Shown here: positions 6,255 to 13,957 of the stretch, piece after piece | Layout of the letters: each line of letters starts with the position of its first letter | Position numbering within the stretch: position 1 is the stretch's first letter | Assembly (NCBI GenBank): GCA_002340305.1 | Contig: DDLU01000014.1 | Span: 1-19,373, forward strand | From: Desulfovibrio sp. UBA2564 | Lineage (GTDB): Bacteria; Desulfobacterota; Desulfovibrionia; Desulfovibrionales; Desulfovibrionaceae | Direction of reading: 5' to 3' | DNA length: 19,373 bases | Translations under genes and position numbers: made by a program | The notes under the pieces: generated by a model | Database searches by the model: none | What the model was told of the DNA's origin: nothing | The model's input: the letters and a program-made list of their open reading frames with translations, nothing else

Positions 6255-7100
6255 GTGACTAAGGTTATCGTTTTTCTTATTTTTGTTGGGTTTATTTATT
6301 CAGTGTTTAAAATTTTAGCGATGATATTCAGGGCTATTGCTGGTAAACGTTCTGATCCGGCTGAAAAAGCAATAAAAGATTATGTTGAGTCGACTAGACC
6401 TGATGAAAAGAAAACGACTAAACGCCAAAAAACTACTTCCACTACGGAAAAGCCTACGTCTCAATTTGATTTTACAGCACAGCAAAGTGTTAAGCAAAAT
6501 TATGCTGCGAAATCTAACTCTCAAAACAAAATTAAAGAAGAACGCTGGGTTCCGCCGGGAAAACAAATTACAATTCATGGAAAGACAATCAAAGGTGGGA
6601 TGTTGTACGTTCAGTCTGGACCTTCCGACAGATATGGAGCTGACCCCTCTCTTATTAATGTTGATCTCCCACGAAGTCCGAACCGTTCTTGTATTAATAA
6701 TTATGGAATGTCCTACTGGCCTTCATATAGCGATATCTCCGCTGAAGCACGGTCTGCTTACATAGACTGGCTTGAAAAGGGGCGTAGAGTTAAAGATGCT
6801 TATATTGGATATGTTTTCTTATTTTTTTATGGTCTTGAAAGACGATTTTTGGTTGATGATCCTTCTGAAAAAGAAATGGCAACAATACGAGATGAAATAA
6901 GTGCTCTTCTTTCTGTCTACAGTGACAATCGATCGTTTCGTAATTATGCTGAAAATCTTTTAGGGATAATTAATGTTGCTCTCGGAAAAGACGCTTATGA
7001 ACCAAAAATTAATCCTAATTTAATAGCCAGAGGGAGCTATTCTCCAAGTTTCAAGGTTGAGTTGGGAAAATGTGTTGTAAATAAAAAACCTATTCCGTGA
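6255..7100 (+). CDS. TerB-N domain protein (N-terminal half of a split TerB-N/TerB/TerB-C protein)
   Basis: This 281-residue product opens with a membrane helix (about 2-29, VIVFLIFVGFIYSVFKI) and a Lys/Thr-rich linker, so it is probably anchored to the inner membrane. From about 98 it carries the TerB-N domain: GGMLYVQSG, YWPSYSDISAEAR (154-166) and AYIGYVFLFFYGLERR (182-197). I chose GTG 6255 because AAGGG stands 7 bp upstream; the frame is open to a TTG at 6219 without a ribosome site. It ends at TGA 7098-7100. The next gene is in the same frame and begins with the sequence that normally continues this protein. The two are therefore best seen as one gene of about 775 codons broken by one stop. 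TerB-N proteins occur in clusters linked to stress and DNA processing. Confidence 0.85.
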   Translation: MTKVIVFLIFVGFIYSVFKILAMIFRAIAGKRSDPAEKAIKDYVESTRPDEKKTTKRQKTTSTTEKPTSQFDFTAQQSVKQNYAAKSNSQNKIKEERWVPPGKQITIHGKTIKGGMLYVQSGPSDRYGADPSLINVDLPRSPNRSCINNYGMSYWPSYSDISAEARSAYIDWLEKGRRVKDAYIGYVFLFFYGLERRFLVDDPSEKEMATIRDEISALLSVYSDNRSFRNYAENLLGIINVALGKDAYEPKINPNLIARGSYSPSFKVELGKCVVNKKPIP

Positions 7101-7109
7101 GATTTAGCT

Positions 7110-8579
7110 TTGGAATGGTCTCTACGCGACCCAGAAACTAAATTACGAGTTCCCGCTAAACGTTGTCCTGATGAATTTGCTTCATTATTTGAAGAATTGT
7201 ATCGCGCAAAATATGGTGAAGGGATGGTTGTTCCGCCAAATAAGAAAAAAATAAAGCTGGAATACCATCCAGCAAGCTCTGCTTTACGCGGTGCCAACTC
7301 AACAATTGATCTTCCTGACCCCAGTGGCTTGAAACGTCCTGTTAGTAGTTTATGGGAACTAGTGGAGCAAAGCATGGCGGAACTGGACCCTTACAGCAGA
7401 CTTGTGGGTAAAGATCCTGAAGCTGCAACTGGGATTGCTGGAGTCTCTCTTCTCCCCGCTTCAATCGCTTCCAAACGAGATTCTTCCGAACTAAATATAC
7501 TTAGAAAAATATGCCAAAAAGCGTTGGCTACCAATGAGCCAGGCACTGTTCCTACAGATGCTTTTCTTGAGATCTGGCCCACAAAGTCTTCCGGCAAGCT
7601 TACCAAGGCTGAAGCTGTACAGCTTGCGAATGTTTTGGCGTTGATTGGGTTTGGAGTTGAACCTGACCCCAGATATGGAGGAAAAACTCCGACTTCCGGT
7701 GAAGATATTTCTATTTTTACTCTGCTGAACGGTCAGGATGTTGTTCCGGGGCATGGCTATCATCAAGCTGTAGCTTTAGTTCAGTTGGCGGGGTTAGTGG
7801 CTTCTGCCGATGGCGATGTGTCGCAGGAAGAACGGTCTGCCCTGAATTCTCATCTGGCTTCTGCTTTGGGATTAAACCAAGCTGATTCTTTACGACTGAC
7901 CGCATTTTTTGAATGGATCGTAGGGCGACCGGCAAGTATGGCAGACCTGAAGGCCAAGCTAGGTAAGCTTACTGCCGAACAACGTGAAGGAATCGCTGAT
8001 TTTTTGATCACAGTCGCTGGTGCAGATGGAATTATCCATCCAAAAGAAATCAAAATGCTTGAAAAGGTATATAAAACAATGGGAATGGACCCAAGTGATG
8101 TTCAGATCCAGCTTCACCGCTTTCTTGCCAGCGGTGAAAGCCAGCCTGTCACAGTGAAGGAAGCAGATTCAGCTAAAACAGGATATTCAATTCCTGCAAG
8201 ACCTGATTCCGGTTCTGAGGATGAAGTCGTATTAGATGTCACCAAACTTCAGCTTAAACGGGAGCAGACTAAAGAAGTTGCAGGACTTCTTGAAGATGTT
8301 TTTGCAGAAGAAATCGATGAACCGGAACCGCAAATAGCTGATGCAAGCGACTTTTATGGATTGGACATGCTTTTCAAAGATCTTTTGGAAGAACTCGGCA
8401 GCAAGGATGTATGGGAAAGAGATGCATTTGAAGCTTTAATGGCTAAGTACCATGTCATGCCTTCAGGAGCAGTCGAGTCATTAAACGAAGTCGCTTTTGA
8501 TAATTTTGATGATGAAGTTCTTTTTGATGAAGAAAAAATTGAAGTTAACCGTGAAGTCCTTGAGGAGATGCTGGCATGA
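7110..8579 (+). CDS. TerB and TerB-C domain protein (C-terminal half of the split protein)
   Basis: This 489-residue part begins where TerB-N proteins continue (LEWSLRDPETKLRVPAKRC). It carries a TerB domain at about 220-340 with two related acidic motifs, ASADGDVSQEE (231-241) and AGADGIIHPKE (303-313), the likely metal-binding sites of the TerB fold. A Glu/Asp-rich linker leads to a TerB-C domain at about 370-489 (VVLDVTKLQLKREQTKEV, then FEALMAKYHVMPSGAVESLN). The start given, TTG 7110, is 9 bases after the TGA that ends the TerB-N half and is in the same frame. It has no good ribosome site, so expression would rely on reinitiation or readthrough. The stop overlaps the start of the BrxD-like gene (ATGA, 8576-8579). 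Loss or splitting of the protein is possible. Confidence 0.85.
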   Translation: MEWSLRDPETKLRVPAKRCPDEFASLFEELYRAKYGEGMVVPPNKKKIKLEYHPASSALRGANSTIDLPDPSGLKRPVSSLWELVEQSMAELDPYSRLVGKDPEAATGIAGVSLLPASIASKRDSSELNILRKICQKALATNEPGTVPTDAFLEIWPTKSSGKLTKAEAVQLANVLALIGFGVEPDPRYGGKTPTSGEDISIFTLLNGQDVVPGHGYHQAVALVQLAGLVASADGDVSQEERSALNSHLASALGLNQADSLRLTAFFEWIVGRPASMADLKAKLGKLTAEQREGIADFLITVAGADGIIHPKEIKMLEKVYKTMGMDPSDVQIQLHRFLASGESQPVTVKEADSAKTGYSIPARPDSGSEDEVVLDVTKLQLKREQTKEVAGLLEDVFAEEIDEPEPQIADASDFYGLDMLFKDLLEELGSKDVWERDAFEALMAKYHVMPSGAVESLNEVAFDNFDDEVLFDEEKIEVNREVLEEMLA

Positions 8580-9883
8580 GTAAACCAAAAAAATTACGTC
8601 CCAAAGAACGTGATGCAATAATCAAATCACTCAGATCCGGGGTTGTCCCCCGGATTGGTTTACAGCACGTCCAAGTCGGACGCGCTCTTGAAGTCAAAAG
8701 CCTTCTTCAGGATATTGAAACAGTTGCAGATGGCGGTTCTTCATTTCGAATGGTGATCGGGGAATATGGTTCAGGTAAAACCTTTTTTATGAACCTTGTT
8801 CGGACTGTTGGTTTAGAGAAAAAGCTGGTCACAGTTCATGCTGATATGAGCCCGGAAAGACGTTTTTATTCGTCAAAAGGTCAAACTCAGGCTTTATACA
8901 GAGAGCTAATCAGAAACATGGCAACGAGAGCCAAGCCTGAAGGCGGTGCTCTATCATCTGTTGTTGAAAAATTTATTTCTACTGCCATTCAGGAGTCCAG
9001 ATCAAAAGGAACCCAGACCAGCGAAGTTATACATGATAGACTGCAAAGCCTTACAGAAATGGTTGGGGGATATGATTTCGCGGATGTAATTAATGCATAT
9101 TGGGAAGCCCATGATTCAGGCGACGAACAAGCTAAAGCCAATGCTATCCGTTGGCTTAGAGGTGAATACACAACAAAGACTGACGCCAAGAAAGCCCTTG
9201 AAGTAAGAACATTTGTTGATGATGCGTCTATGTATGATCACCTTAAAATACTGTCTCAGTTTGTTCGTCTTGCCGGATATGGCGGCCTTCTGGTTTGTGT
9301 GGATGAGATGGTTAACCTGTATAAAATAACCAACTCAGTAAGCCGGAAAAACAACTATGAACAGTTGCTTCGGATTTTGAATGACTGCTTACAGGCAAAC
9401 TGTGAGGGATTAGCTTTCCTCATGGGCGGAACACCTGATTTTCTGCTTGATACCAGACGCGGCCTATTCAGCTATGAAGCCCTGCAATCTAGGCTCGCTC
9501 TGAATACTTTTGCATCAGGTGACTATGTTGATATGAGCGGTCCTGTTATCAATCTGGCAAACTTGACCCCGGAAGATATGTATGTGCTTCTGGAACGTTT
9601 GCGTCATGTTTTCGCAAATGGAGTTGAAGATGAATATACTGTTCCTGATGAGGCTTTAGCTAAATTCATTGAACATTGTCACAACACTATAGGTCAGGAA
9701 TATTTTAGAACTCCACGTAATACTATCAAAGCTTTTTTGGATCTGCTGGCAATTTTAGAACAGAACCAAGATGCTTCTTGGCAGGAATTGTTGCGAACCG
9801 TCTGTATCGATAAGGATTGCGGAATATTAGCTTCAAGTGAAAATTCATCGGGAGATGATGAACTTGCCTCGTTCAGAATCTAG
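8576..9883 (+). CDS. brxD: BrxD-like P-loop ATPase (DUF2791 / BREX ATP-binding family)
   Basis: BrxD is an ATP-binding protein found beside the BrxHI helicase in type 2 BREX phage-defence systems. The 435-residue protein shows the family N-terminus (IIKSLRSGVVPRIGLQHVQVG), a Walker A GEYGSGKT at 62-69, a Walker B LLVCVDEM at about 238-245, and the region FLMGGTPDFLLDTRRGLFSYEALQSRL cut here to its hallmarks GGTPDF and RRGLFSYEAL. It overlaps the TerB gene by 4 bases and the helicase gene by about 29, so the three are translationally coupled. I would expect a hexameric AAA+-like motor that loads or controls the helicase. The window shows no PglX, PglZ, PglW or PglY, so it does not belong to a complete type 2 BREX here. 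Confidence 0.85.
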   Translation: MSKPKKLRPKERDAIIKSLRSGVVPRIGLQHVQVGRALEVKSLLQDIETVADGGSSFRMVIGEYGSGKTFFMNLVRTVGLEKKLVTVHADMSPERRFYSSKGQTQALYRELIRNMATRAKPEGGALSSVVEKFISTAIQESRSKGTQTSEVIHDRLQSLTEMVGGYDFADVINAYWEAHDSGDEQAKANAIRWLRGEYTTKTDAKKALEVRTFVDDASMYDHLKILSQFVRLAGYGGLLVCVDEMVNLYKITNSVSRKNNYEQLLRILNDCLQANCEGLAFLMGGTPDFLLDTRRGLFSYEALQSRLALNTFASGDYVDMSGPVINLANLTPEDMYVLLERLRHVFANGVEDEYTVPDEALAKFIEHCHNTIGQEYFRTPRNTIKAFLDLLAILEQNQDASWQELLRTVCIDKDCGILASSENSSGDDELASFRI

Positions 9884-12044
9884 AGCATTTGCCCTCCTGC
9901 ATCCATCAATACAAAGATGGATTTGGAAACAGGGCTGGACCAACCTCCGTGATATTCAGGAGCAGGCAGTTAGGTCTATCTTAGACTGCAACCGGGATGT
10001 AATTATTTCAGCATCAACTGCTGGTGGTAAAACTGAAACGGCATTTTTACCTGCAATTAGCGATGTTTTGCGCTCAGAACCAGAGGGAATTTCAATACTG
10101 GGTATTATTCCTTTGAAAGCTTTGATTAACGATCAGTATCAGCGATTGGAGGGGATAACTAGAGATGCTGAACTACCTGTTTTTGCATGGCATGGAGACA
10201 TTTCTGCCTCTAAAAAGAGTAAGGCGTTAAGCACTCCCTCCAGTATTCTGCTGATTACCCCTGAGTCACTGGAGGCATTGTTTGTAAGGCGTCACCCAGA
10301 AATCAGAAAGGTCTTTCGGTCTTTAAGGCGTGTAGTAGTTGATGAGTTGCATGCTTTCATAGGAACAGAGCGAGGAATGCAGCTGCAAAGCCTGATGCAT
10401 CGGGTGGATTTGGTTGCAGGGAAGAAAATTCCTCGAATCGGGCTAAGCGCGACCCTTGGTGATATGTCAAAGGCTACTGAATTCTTGCGGCATAACAATT
10501 CTCTGCCTTGCGATGTGATTGAATCCAAGATGGGTGGCCGTGAATTGATGGTTCAGGTTCGAGGTTATACTTGTAGCCCGGATGATCAAGACGCTTCAGA
10601 TGAAAGCGTGTGGCAAGCTATTAGCGGCCATTTGTTCAAGACATTAAGGGGGAGTAATAATTTAGCATTTGCTAATAGCAGACAAAATGTTGAACTTTTG
10701 TCAGATAAGCTACGCAGGACTAGCGATTTAGCACGTGTCCCCAACGAATTCTTCCCTCATCATGGGAGTTTATCTAAAGAAATCAGAGAAGAAGCTGAAG
10801 ATCGTTTAAGGAAGCAGTCTCTTCCCACTTCGGTCATTTGCACTAACACGCTTGAGCTGGGAATAGACATTGGAAGTGTAAAAAGCGTTGCTCAAATAGG
10901 ATCACCTCCTTCTGTAGCCAGCTTATGTCAGCGTATAGGTCGTTCCGGCAGACAAGAAGGAGACCCTGCTGTTTTGCGTACCTACATTCGCGAAGCAGAA
11001 TGGGGTTCTGAATTGTCTTTAGCGGAAAAGCTCCGGTTAAGAACAGTCCAAGCCGTAGCCATGATTCAACTGCTTGTAAAAGGTTGGAATGAGCCTCCAA
11101 TACCCAACCGATTGCATCTCTCGACTTTCATACAACAACTATTATCCTCTATAGCTCAGCACGGTGGCCTTAATCCGGCTGTTGCGTGGGAAAACTTGTG
11201 CGGAAAAGGACCATTCAGTCATATTGATGTCGAAATGTTTAAGCATTTACTAAAGGTGCTTGCAGCTAAAGAGGTCTTAACTCAGGCAGACGATGGAACG
11301 TTGCTTTTGGGCCGAAAAGGAGAGCGAATAGTTGAGCATTATAGTTTTTATGCCGCTTTTGTCTCTCCTGAAGAAATAAGTATTGTCACTGATGGAAAAA
11401 CTCTAGGTACATTAACTGCAAGTTTTCCAATTGTTCCCAATTCTTTTTTGATCTTCGCAGGTAAACGTTGGTTGATTAAATCGTTTGATGAGAATCGGAA
11501 GCTGGTTCAGGTCTCTCCTGCCGAGGGAGGGGAACTACCAAAATTTGATGGCGGTGGTGGGGCCATGATCCATGATAAAGTTCGTGAAGAAATGAAGGTT
11601 TGCTTGGAGTCAGAAAGCTTTATTCCATTTCTTGATGGTCAAGCAAGTGAACTTCTCTCACAGGCGCGGGCTGCTTATTTAGATATGGATCTGGCTAACC
11701 GGAAAATTTTAAGCAGTGGCTCCAAGAGCATCTTCGCTATTTGGAAGGGGGACAGAGTCTGCTTTACAATTTTCTTAATGCTGCAAAAAGAGAACCTTGC
11801 TGTAGACTTGTACGGCCCTGTCTTTACGGTGAATAAGATTACTCCAGAGTCACTATCAGAACGCATTCAAAAAATTTTATCCCAGAAAATACCAGCTCCC
11901 ATAGATCTTGTTCGTGGATTGGAAAATAAGGGAACTGAGAAATTTGATTATTTGCTTGATGAGAAATTGCTCAATGCAGGTGCTAGCGTTGGGTGTCTGG
12001 ATATTGAGGGTGCTGTGAGGGAATTAAAAAGGATATGCGGCTAA
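9855..12044 (+). CDS. brxHI: Lhr/BrxHI-like superfamily 2 DNA helicase
   Basis: An ATP-dependent DNA helicase of the Lhr-like DEAD/DEAH group, the usual partner of BrxD. With ATG 9855 it has 729 residues: Q-motif region (WTNLRDIQEQAV), Walker A ASTAGGKT (53-60), motif II DELH (163-166), motif III SAT (198-200), then TLELGIDIG and QRIGRSGR (359-366) in the second RecA lobe. The rest is a winged-helix and Lhr-type C-terminal region. A GGGAG lies just before the paired ATGs 9855 and 9858; the frame is open to a GTG at 9837 without a ribosome site. It overlaps the end of the BrxD gene. It is complete and shorter than the long bacterial Lhr. The 88 bp after it hold no clear terminator. Confidence 0.88.
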   Translation: MMNLPRSESRAFALLHPSIQRWIWKQGWTNLRDIQEQAVRSILDCNRDVIISASTAGGKTETAFLPAISDVLRSEPEGISILGIIPLKALINDQYQRLEGITRDAELPVFAWHGDISASKKSKALSTPSSILLITPESLEALFVRRHPEIRKVFRSLRRVVVDELHAFIGTERGMQLQSLMHRVDLVAGKKIPRIGLSATLGDMSKATEFLRHNNSLPCDVIESKMGGRELMVQVRGYTCSPDDQDASDESVWQAISGHLFKTLRGSNNLAFANSRQNVELLSDKLRRTSDLARVPNEFFPHHGSLSKEIREEAEDRLRKQSLPTSVICTNTLELGIDIGSVKSVAQIGSPPSVASLCQRIGRSGRQEGDPAVLRTYIREAEWGSELSLAEKLRLRTVQAVAMIQLLVKGWNEPPIPNRLHLSTFIQQLLSSIAQHGGLNPAVAWENLCGKGPFSHIDVEMFKHLLKVLAAKEVLTQADDGTLLLGRKGERIVEHYSFYAAFVSPEEISIVTDGKTLGTLTASFPIVPNSFLIFAGKRWLIKSFDENRKLVQVSPAEGGELPKFDGGGGAMIHDKVREEMKVCLESESFIPFLDGQASELLSQARAAYLDMDLANRKILSSGSKSIFAIWKGDRVCFTIFLMLQKENLAVDLYGPVFTVNKITPESLSERIQKILSQKIPAPIDLVRGLENKGTEKFDYLLDEKLLNAGASVGCLDIEGAVRELKRICG

Positions 12045-12132
12045 AATGAATTCATATTGAATGTTTACGATATATTTGAGACTTGACTCATATCTATTCT
12101 GCGATAAAAGCATATGAAACAGGAGCATAACC

Positions 12133-13428
12133 ATGCTGAAAAATATATTTCTTAAAAACTTCAAGAGCTTCAAAGAAGCCACCTTGCCGTTATCCTCATT
12201 GACGTTGCTGATTGGTGCTAATGCCTCTGGTAAAAGTAACGCCATAGAAGGTGTGCGCTTGCTGAATTGGCTTGCTGAAGGCCGCAAACTTATGGAGATC
12301 ACCCATTCCGTACAGGATTCTGATCAAGTCATGCGTGGCCGAATAAGCGATATTGGTTATTGCGGTGAATCCAAGTTTATTATTGGTTGCTCCAAAAGCG
12401 GTAAATGGAATCAGCTCACAATTGAGCTGGAGCTTAGAGAAGATGAACTGCATATCATTGATGAATCTATTGAAGACAATGAAGAAATAGTCCCGCTTTA
12501 CAAAATAAAATCGCCATCCAAAAAGCAAAACACGGACATCAAGGTAGAATATAATAATTTTAGTGTCGGACGAGTAAAGCCCATAGTTAAATGCGTTGAT
12601 TCAAGGGCGGTTTTTACGCAGTTAGACAGCCCTGCAACCTTCGGGGAAAAACACAAAAGGTCACAAAAGGAAATTCCTGAAACAACTAAGTCATATCAAC
12701 ATATATTAGGCGGTATGCTTTTCCTTGACCCGGTTCCCAGCCTAATGCGCGGTTCTGAATTCAAATCAGAAAAAATTATGCGTGGTGATGGACGAAATCT
12801 GTCAGGAGTTCTTTTTAATCTTTGTGAATATAAAAATCCCAAAAAGAAACTTCTCTCCATTATCAAAAGTCTGCCGGAACAGGATATCAAAGATATCCTG
12901 TTCTACGAAACCGACCGGGGAAAAGTCCTTCTGGAACTAGTAGAAAATTTTGGTGGAGACGAAAAGAAATGGGAAGCTTCTCTTCTCTCAGATGGGACAT
13001 TGCGCGTCCTAGCTATTGCAGGAGCCTTACTATCTGCACCAAAGGGATCACTTGTAATCATTGAAGAAGTAGACAATGGAGTTCACCCCAGCCGCGCAAA
13101 ACATCTGCTTGAAGCAATGCATGAACTTGCCGAAGAACGCGATTTGCGTCTTCTTCTGTCCACACACAATCCTGCCCTTATGGACGCCGTACCGGATGAA
13201 TCCCTTGGTGATGTAGTCTTCTGTTACCGCGATGCAAAAGACGGCAGCAGTAAATTAACAAAGCTTTCCGATCTCAGTGATTTTCCAGCTCTGGCAGCAC
13301 GTGGCCCGCTCGGACAACTTGCCACTAAGCGTATTGTGGAGAAATTCGCTAAGTCTTCAGTTACACCGGAAGAAAAGAAAGAAAAGGCGTTGGCGTGGAT
13401 TAACGAATTGCAACAGGCGGGTGAATAA
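12133..13428 (+). CDS. ABC-type (AAA_21/RecF-like) ATPase, putative defence ATPase
   Basis: This 431-residue protein has the ATPase head of the SMC/RecF/OLD kind. Walker A is GANASGKSN (28-36), the signature motif LSDGT (285-289), Walker B VIIEE with D-loop VDNGVHP (308-319) and the H-loop STHNP (343-347). The middle (about 60-280) is a variable insert without a long coiled coil. Such proteins act as dimeric DNA- or RNA-bound switches paired with nucleases, as in Septu or retron-linked PtuAB. The ATG follows AGGAG, and 88 bp separate it from the helicase, with a TTGACT at 12083 but no good -10 at 17 bp. Its stop overlaps the next start by one base, so the PIN-like protein is its direct partner. 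Its exact family is unclear to me. Confidence 0.8.
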   Translation: MLKNIFLKNFKSFKEATLPLSSLTLLIGANASGKSNAIEGVRLLNWLAEGRKLMEITHSVQDSDQVMRGRISDIGYCGESKFIIGCSKSGKWNQLTIELELREDELHIIDESIEDNEEIVPLYKIKSPSKKQNTDIKVEYNNFSVGRVKPIVKCVDSRAVFTQLDSPATFGEKHKRSQKEIPETTKSYQHILGGMLFLDPVPSLMRGSEFKSEKIMRGDGRNLSGVLFNLCEYKNPKKKLLSIIKSLPEQDIKDILFYETDRGKVLLELVENFGGDEKKWEASLLSDGTLRVLAIAGALLSAPKGSLVIIEEVDNGVHPSRAKHLLEAMHELAEERDLRLLLSTHNPALMDAVPDESLGDVVFCYRDAKDGSSKLTKLSDLSDFPALAARGPLGQLATKRIVEKFAKSSVTPEEKKEKALAWINELQQAGE

Positions 13429-13910
13429 TGAAAATCTGCTTGATTGACACTTCAATTTTTCTAGAAATTCTAAACGTTCCCAGTAAAAGCCAAGAACACG
13501 AGAAAACTCTGGAAGATCTTAAATCTCATGTTGAAGCTGGCTGCAATCTTTTTCTCCCCATGGCAACTATCATTGAAACTGGAAACCACATTGCCCAAAA
13601 TGGAAATAGTGCAGTCCGTAGAGAAATGGCCACACGCTTTGTGAAAATGATCAAGGCCACATTAGCAAATGAAGCCCCATGGAGTCCTACCAGCACTGTA
13701 TCCATAGATACCATGGAGTCATGGCTGGACCAATTCCCCGACTATGCCATGCGCGACAAGACACCCAAAAAGGAAGAAGGCACCAGCTTCGGAGATTTAA
13801 TCATCATTAAAGACTGGGAAAAATTCTGTAAACAGAACCCGCACAGTGAAGTCTTCATCTGGTCCAAGGATTCTGATTTGCAGGCACTTCATCAGAATAA
13901 GGAATCATAG
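13428..13910 (+). CDS. PIN-like nuclease domain protein, partner of the ATPase
   Basis: This 160-residue protein has the outline of a PIN-fold ribonuclease: a first strand ending in Asp7 (KICLIDTSIF), a helix with Glu50 (MATIIETGNHIA), then Asp123 in TSFGDLIIIKDW and an Asp pair in FIWSKDSDL (148 and 150). These acidic residues would hold the metal ion at the active site. It starts with ATG sharing one base with the ATPase stop, so the two are coupled and probably made in fixed proportion. An ATPase plus PIN pair suggests an effector that cuts RNA (or DNA) when the ATPase detects a trigger. PIN proteins diverge strongly, so I rate the fold likely and the substrate unknown. It is 47 bp from the SNF2 gene. 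Confidence 0.7.
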   Translation: MKICLIDTSIFLEILNVPSKSQEHEKTLEDLKSHVEAGCNLFLPMATIIETGNHIAQNGNSAVRREMATRFVKMIKATLANEAPWSPTSTVSIDTMESWLDQFPDYAMRDKTPKKEEGTSFGDLIIIKDWEKFCKQNPHSEVFIWSKDSDLQALHQNKES

Positions 13911-13957
13911 AACAATTCAGGCTAACGGCCACCAAAGTACCAGCAGGAACTTACAAG

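Noticed and set aside
7098..7140. Selenocysteine insertion at the TGA in the TerB gene
   Set aside because: No convincing hairpin at the bacterial SECIS position, and no Cys or Sec is expected at this linker site in the family.
8576..12044. A complete type 2 BREX (Pgl) system
   Set aside because: Only BrxD- and BrxHI-like genes are present; no PglX, PglZ, PglW or PglY is visible on either strand.
12083..12111. Promoter for the ATPase-PIN pair from TTGACT at 12083
   Set aside because: No acceptable -10 at 16-18 bp; GATAAA is only 14 bp away, so I do not list it as a feature.
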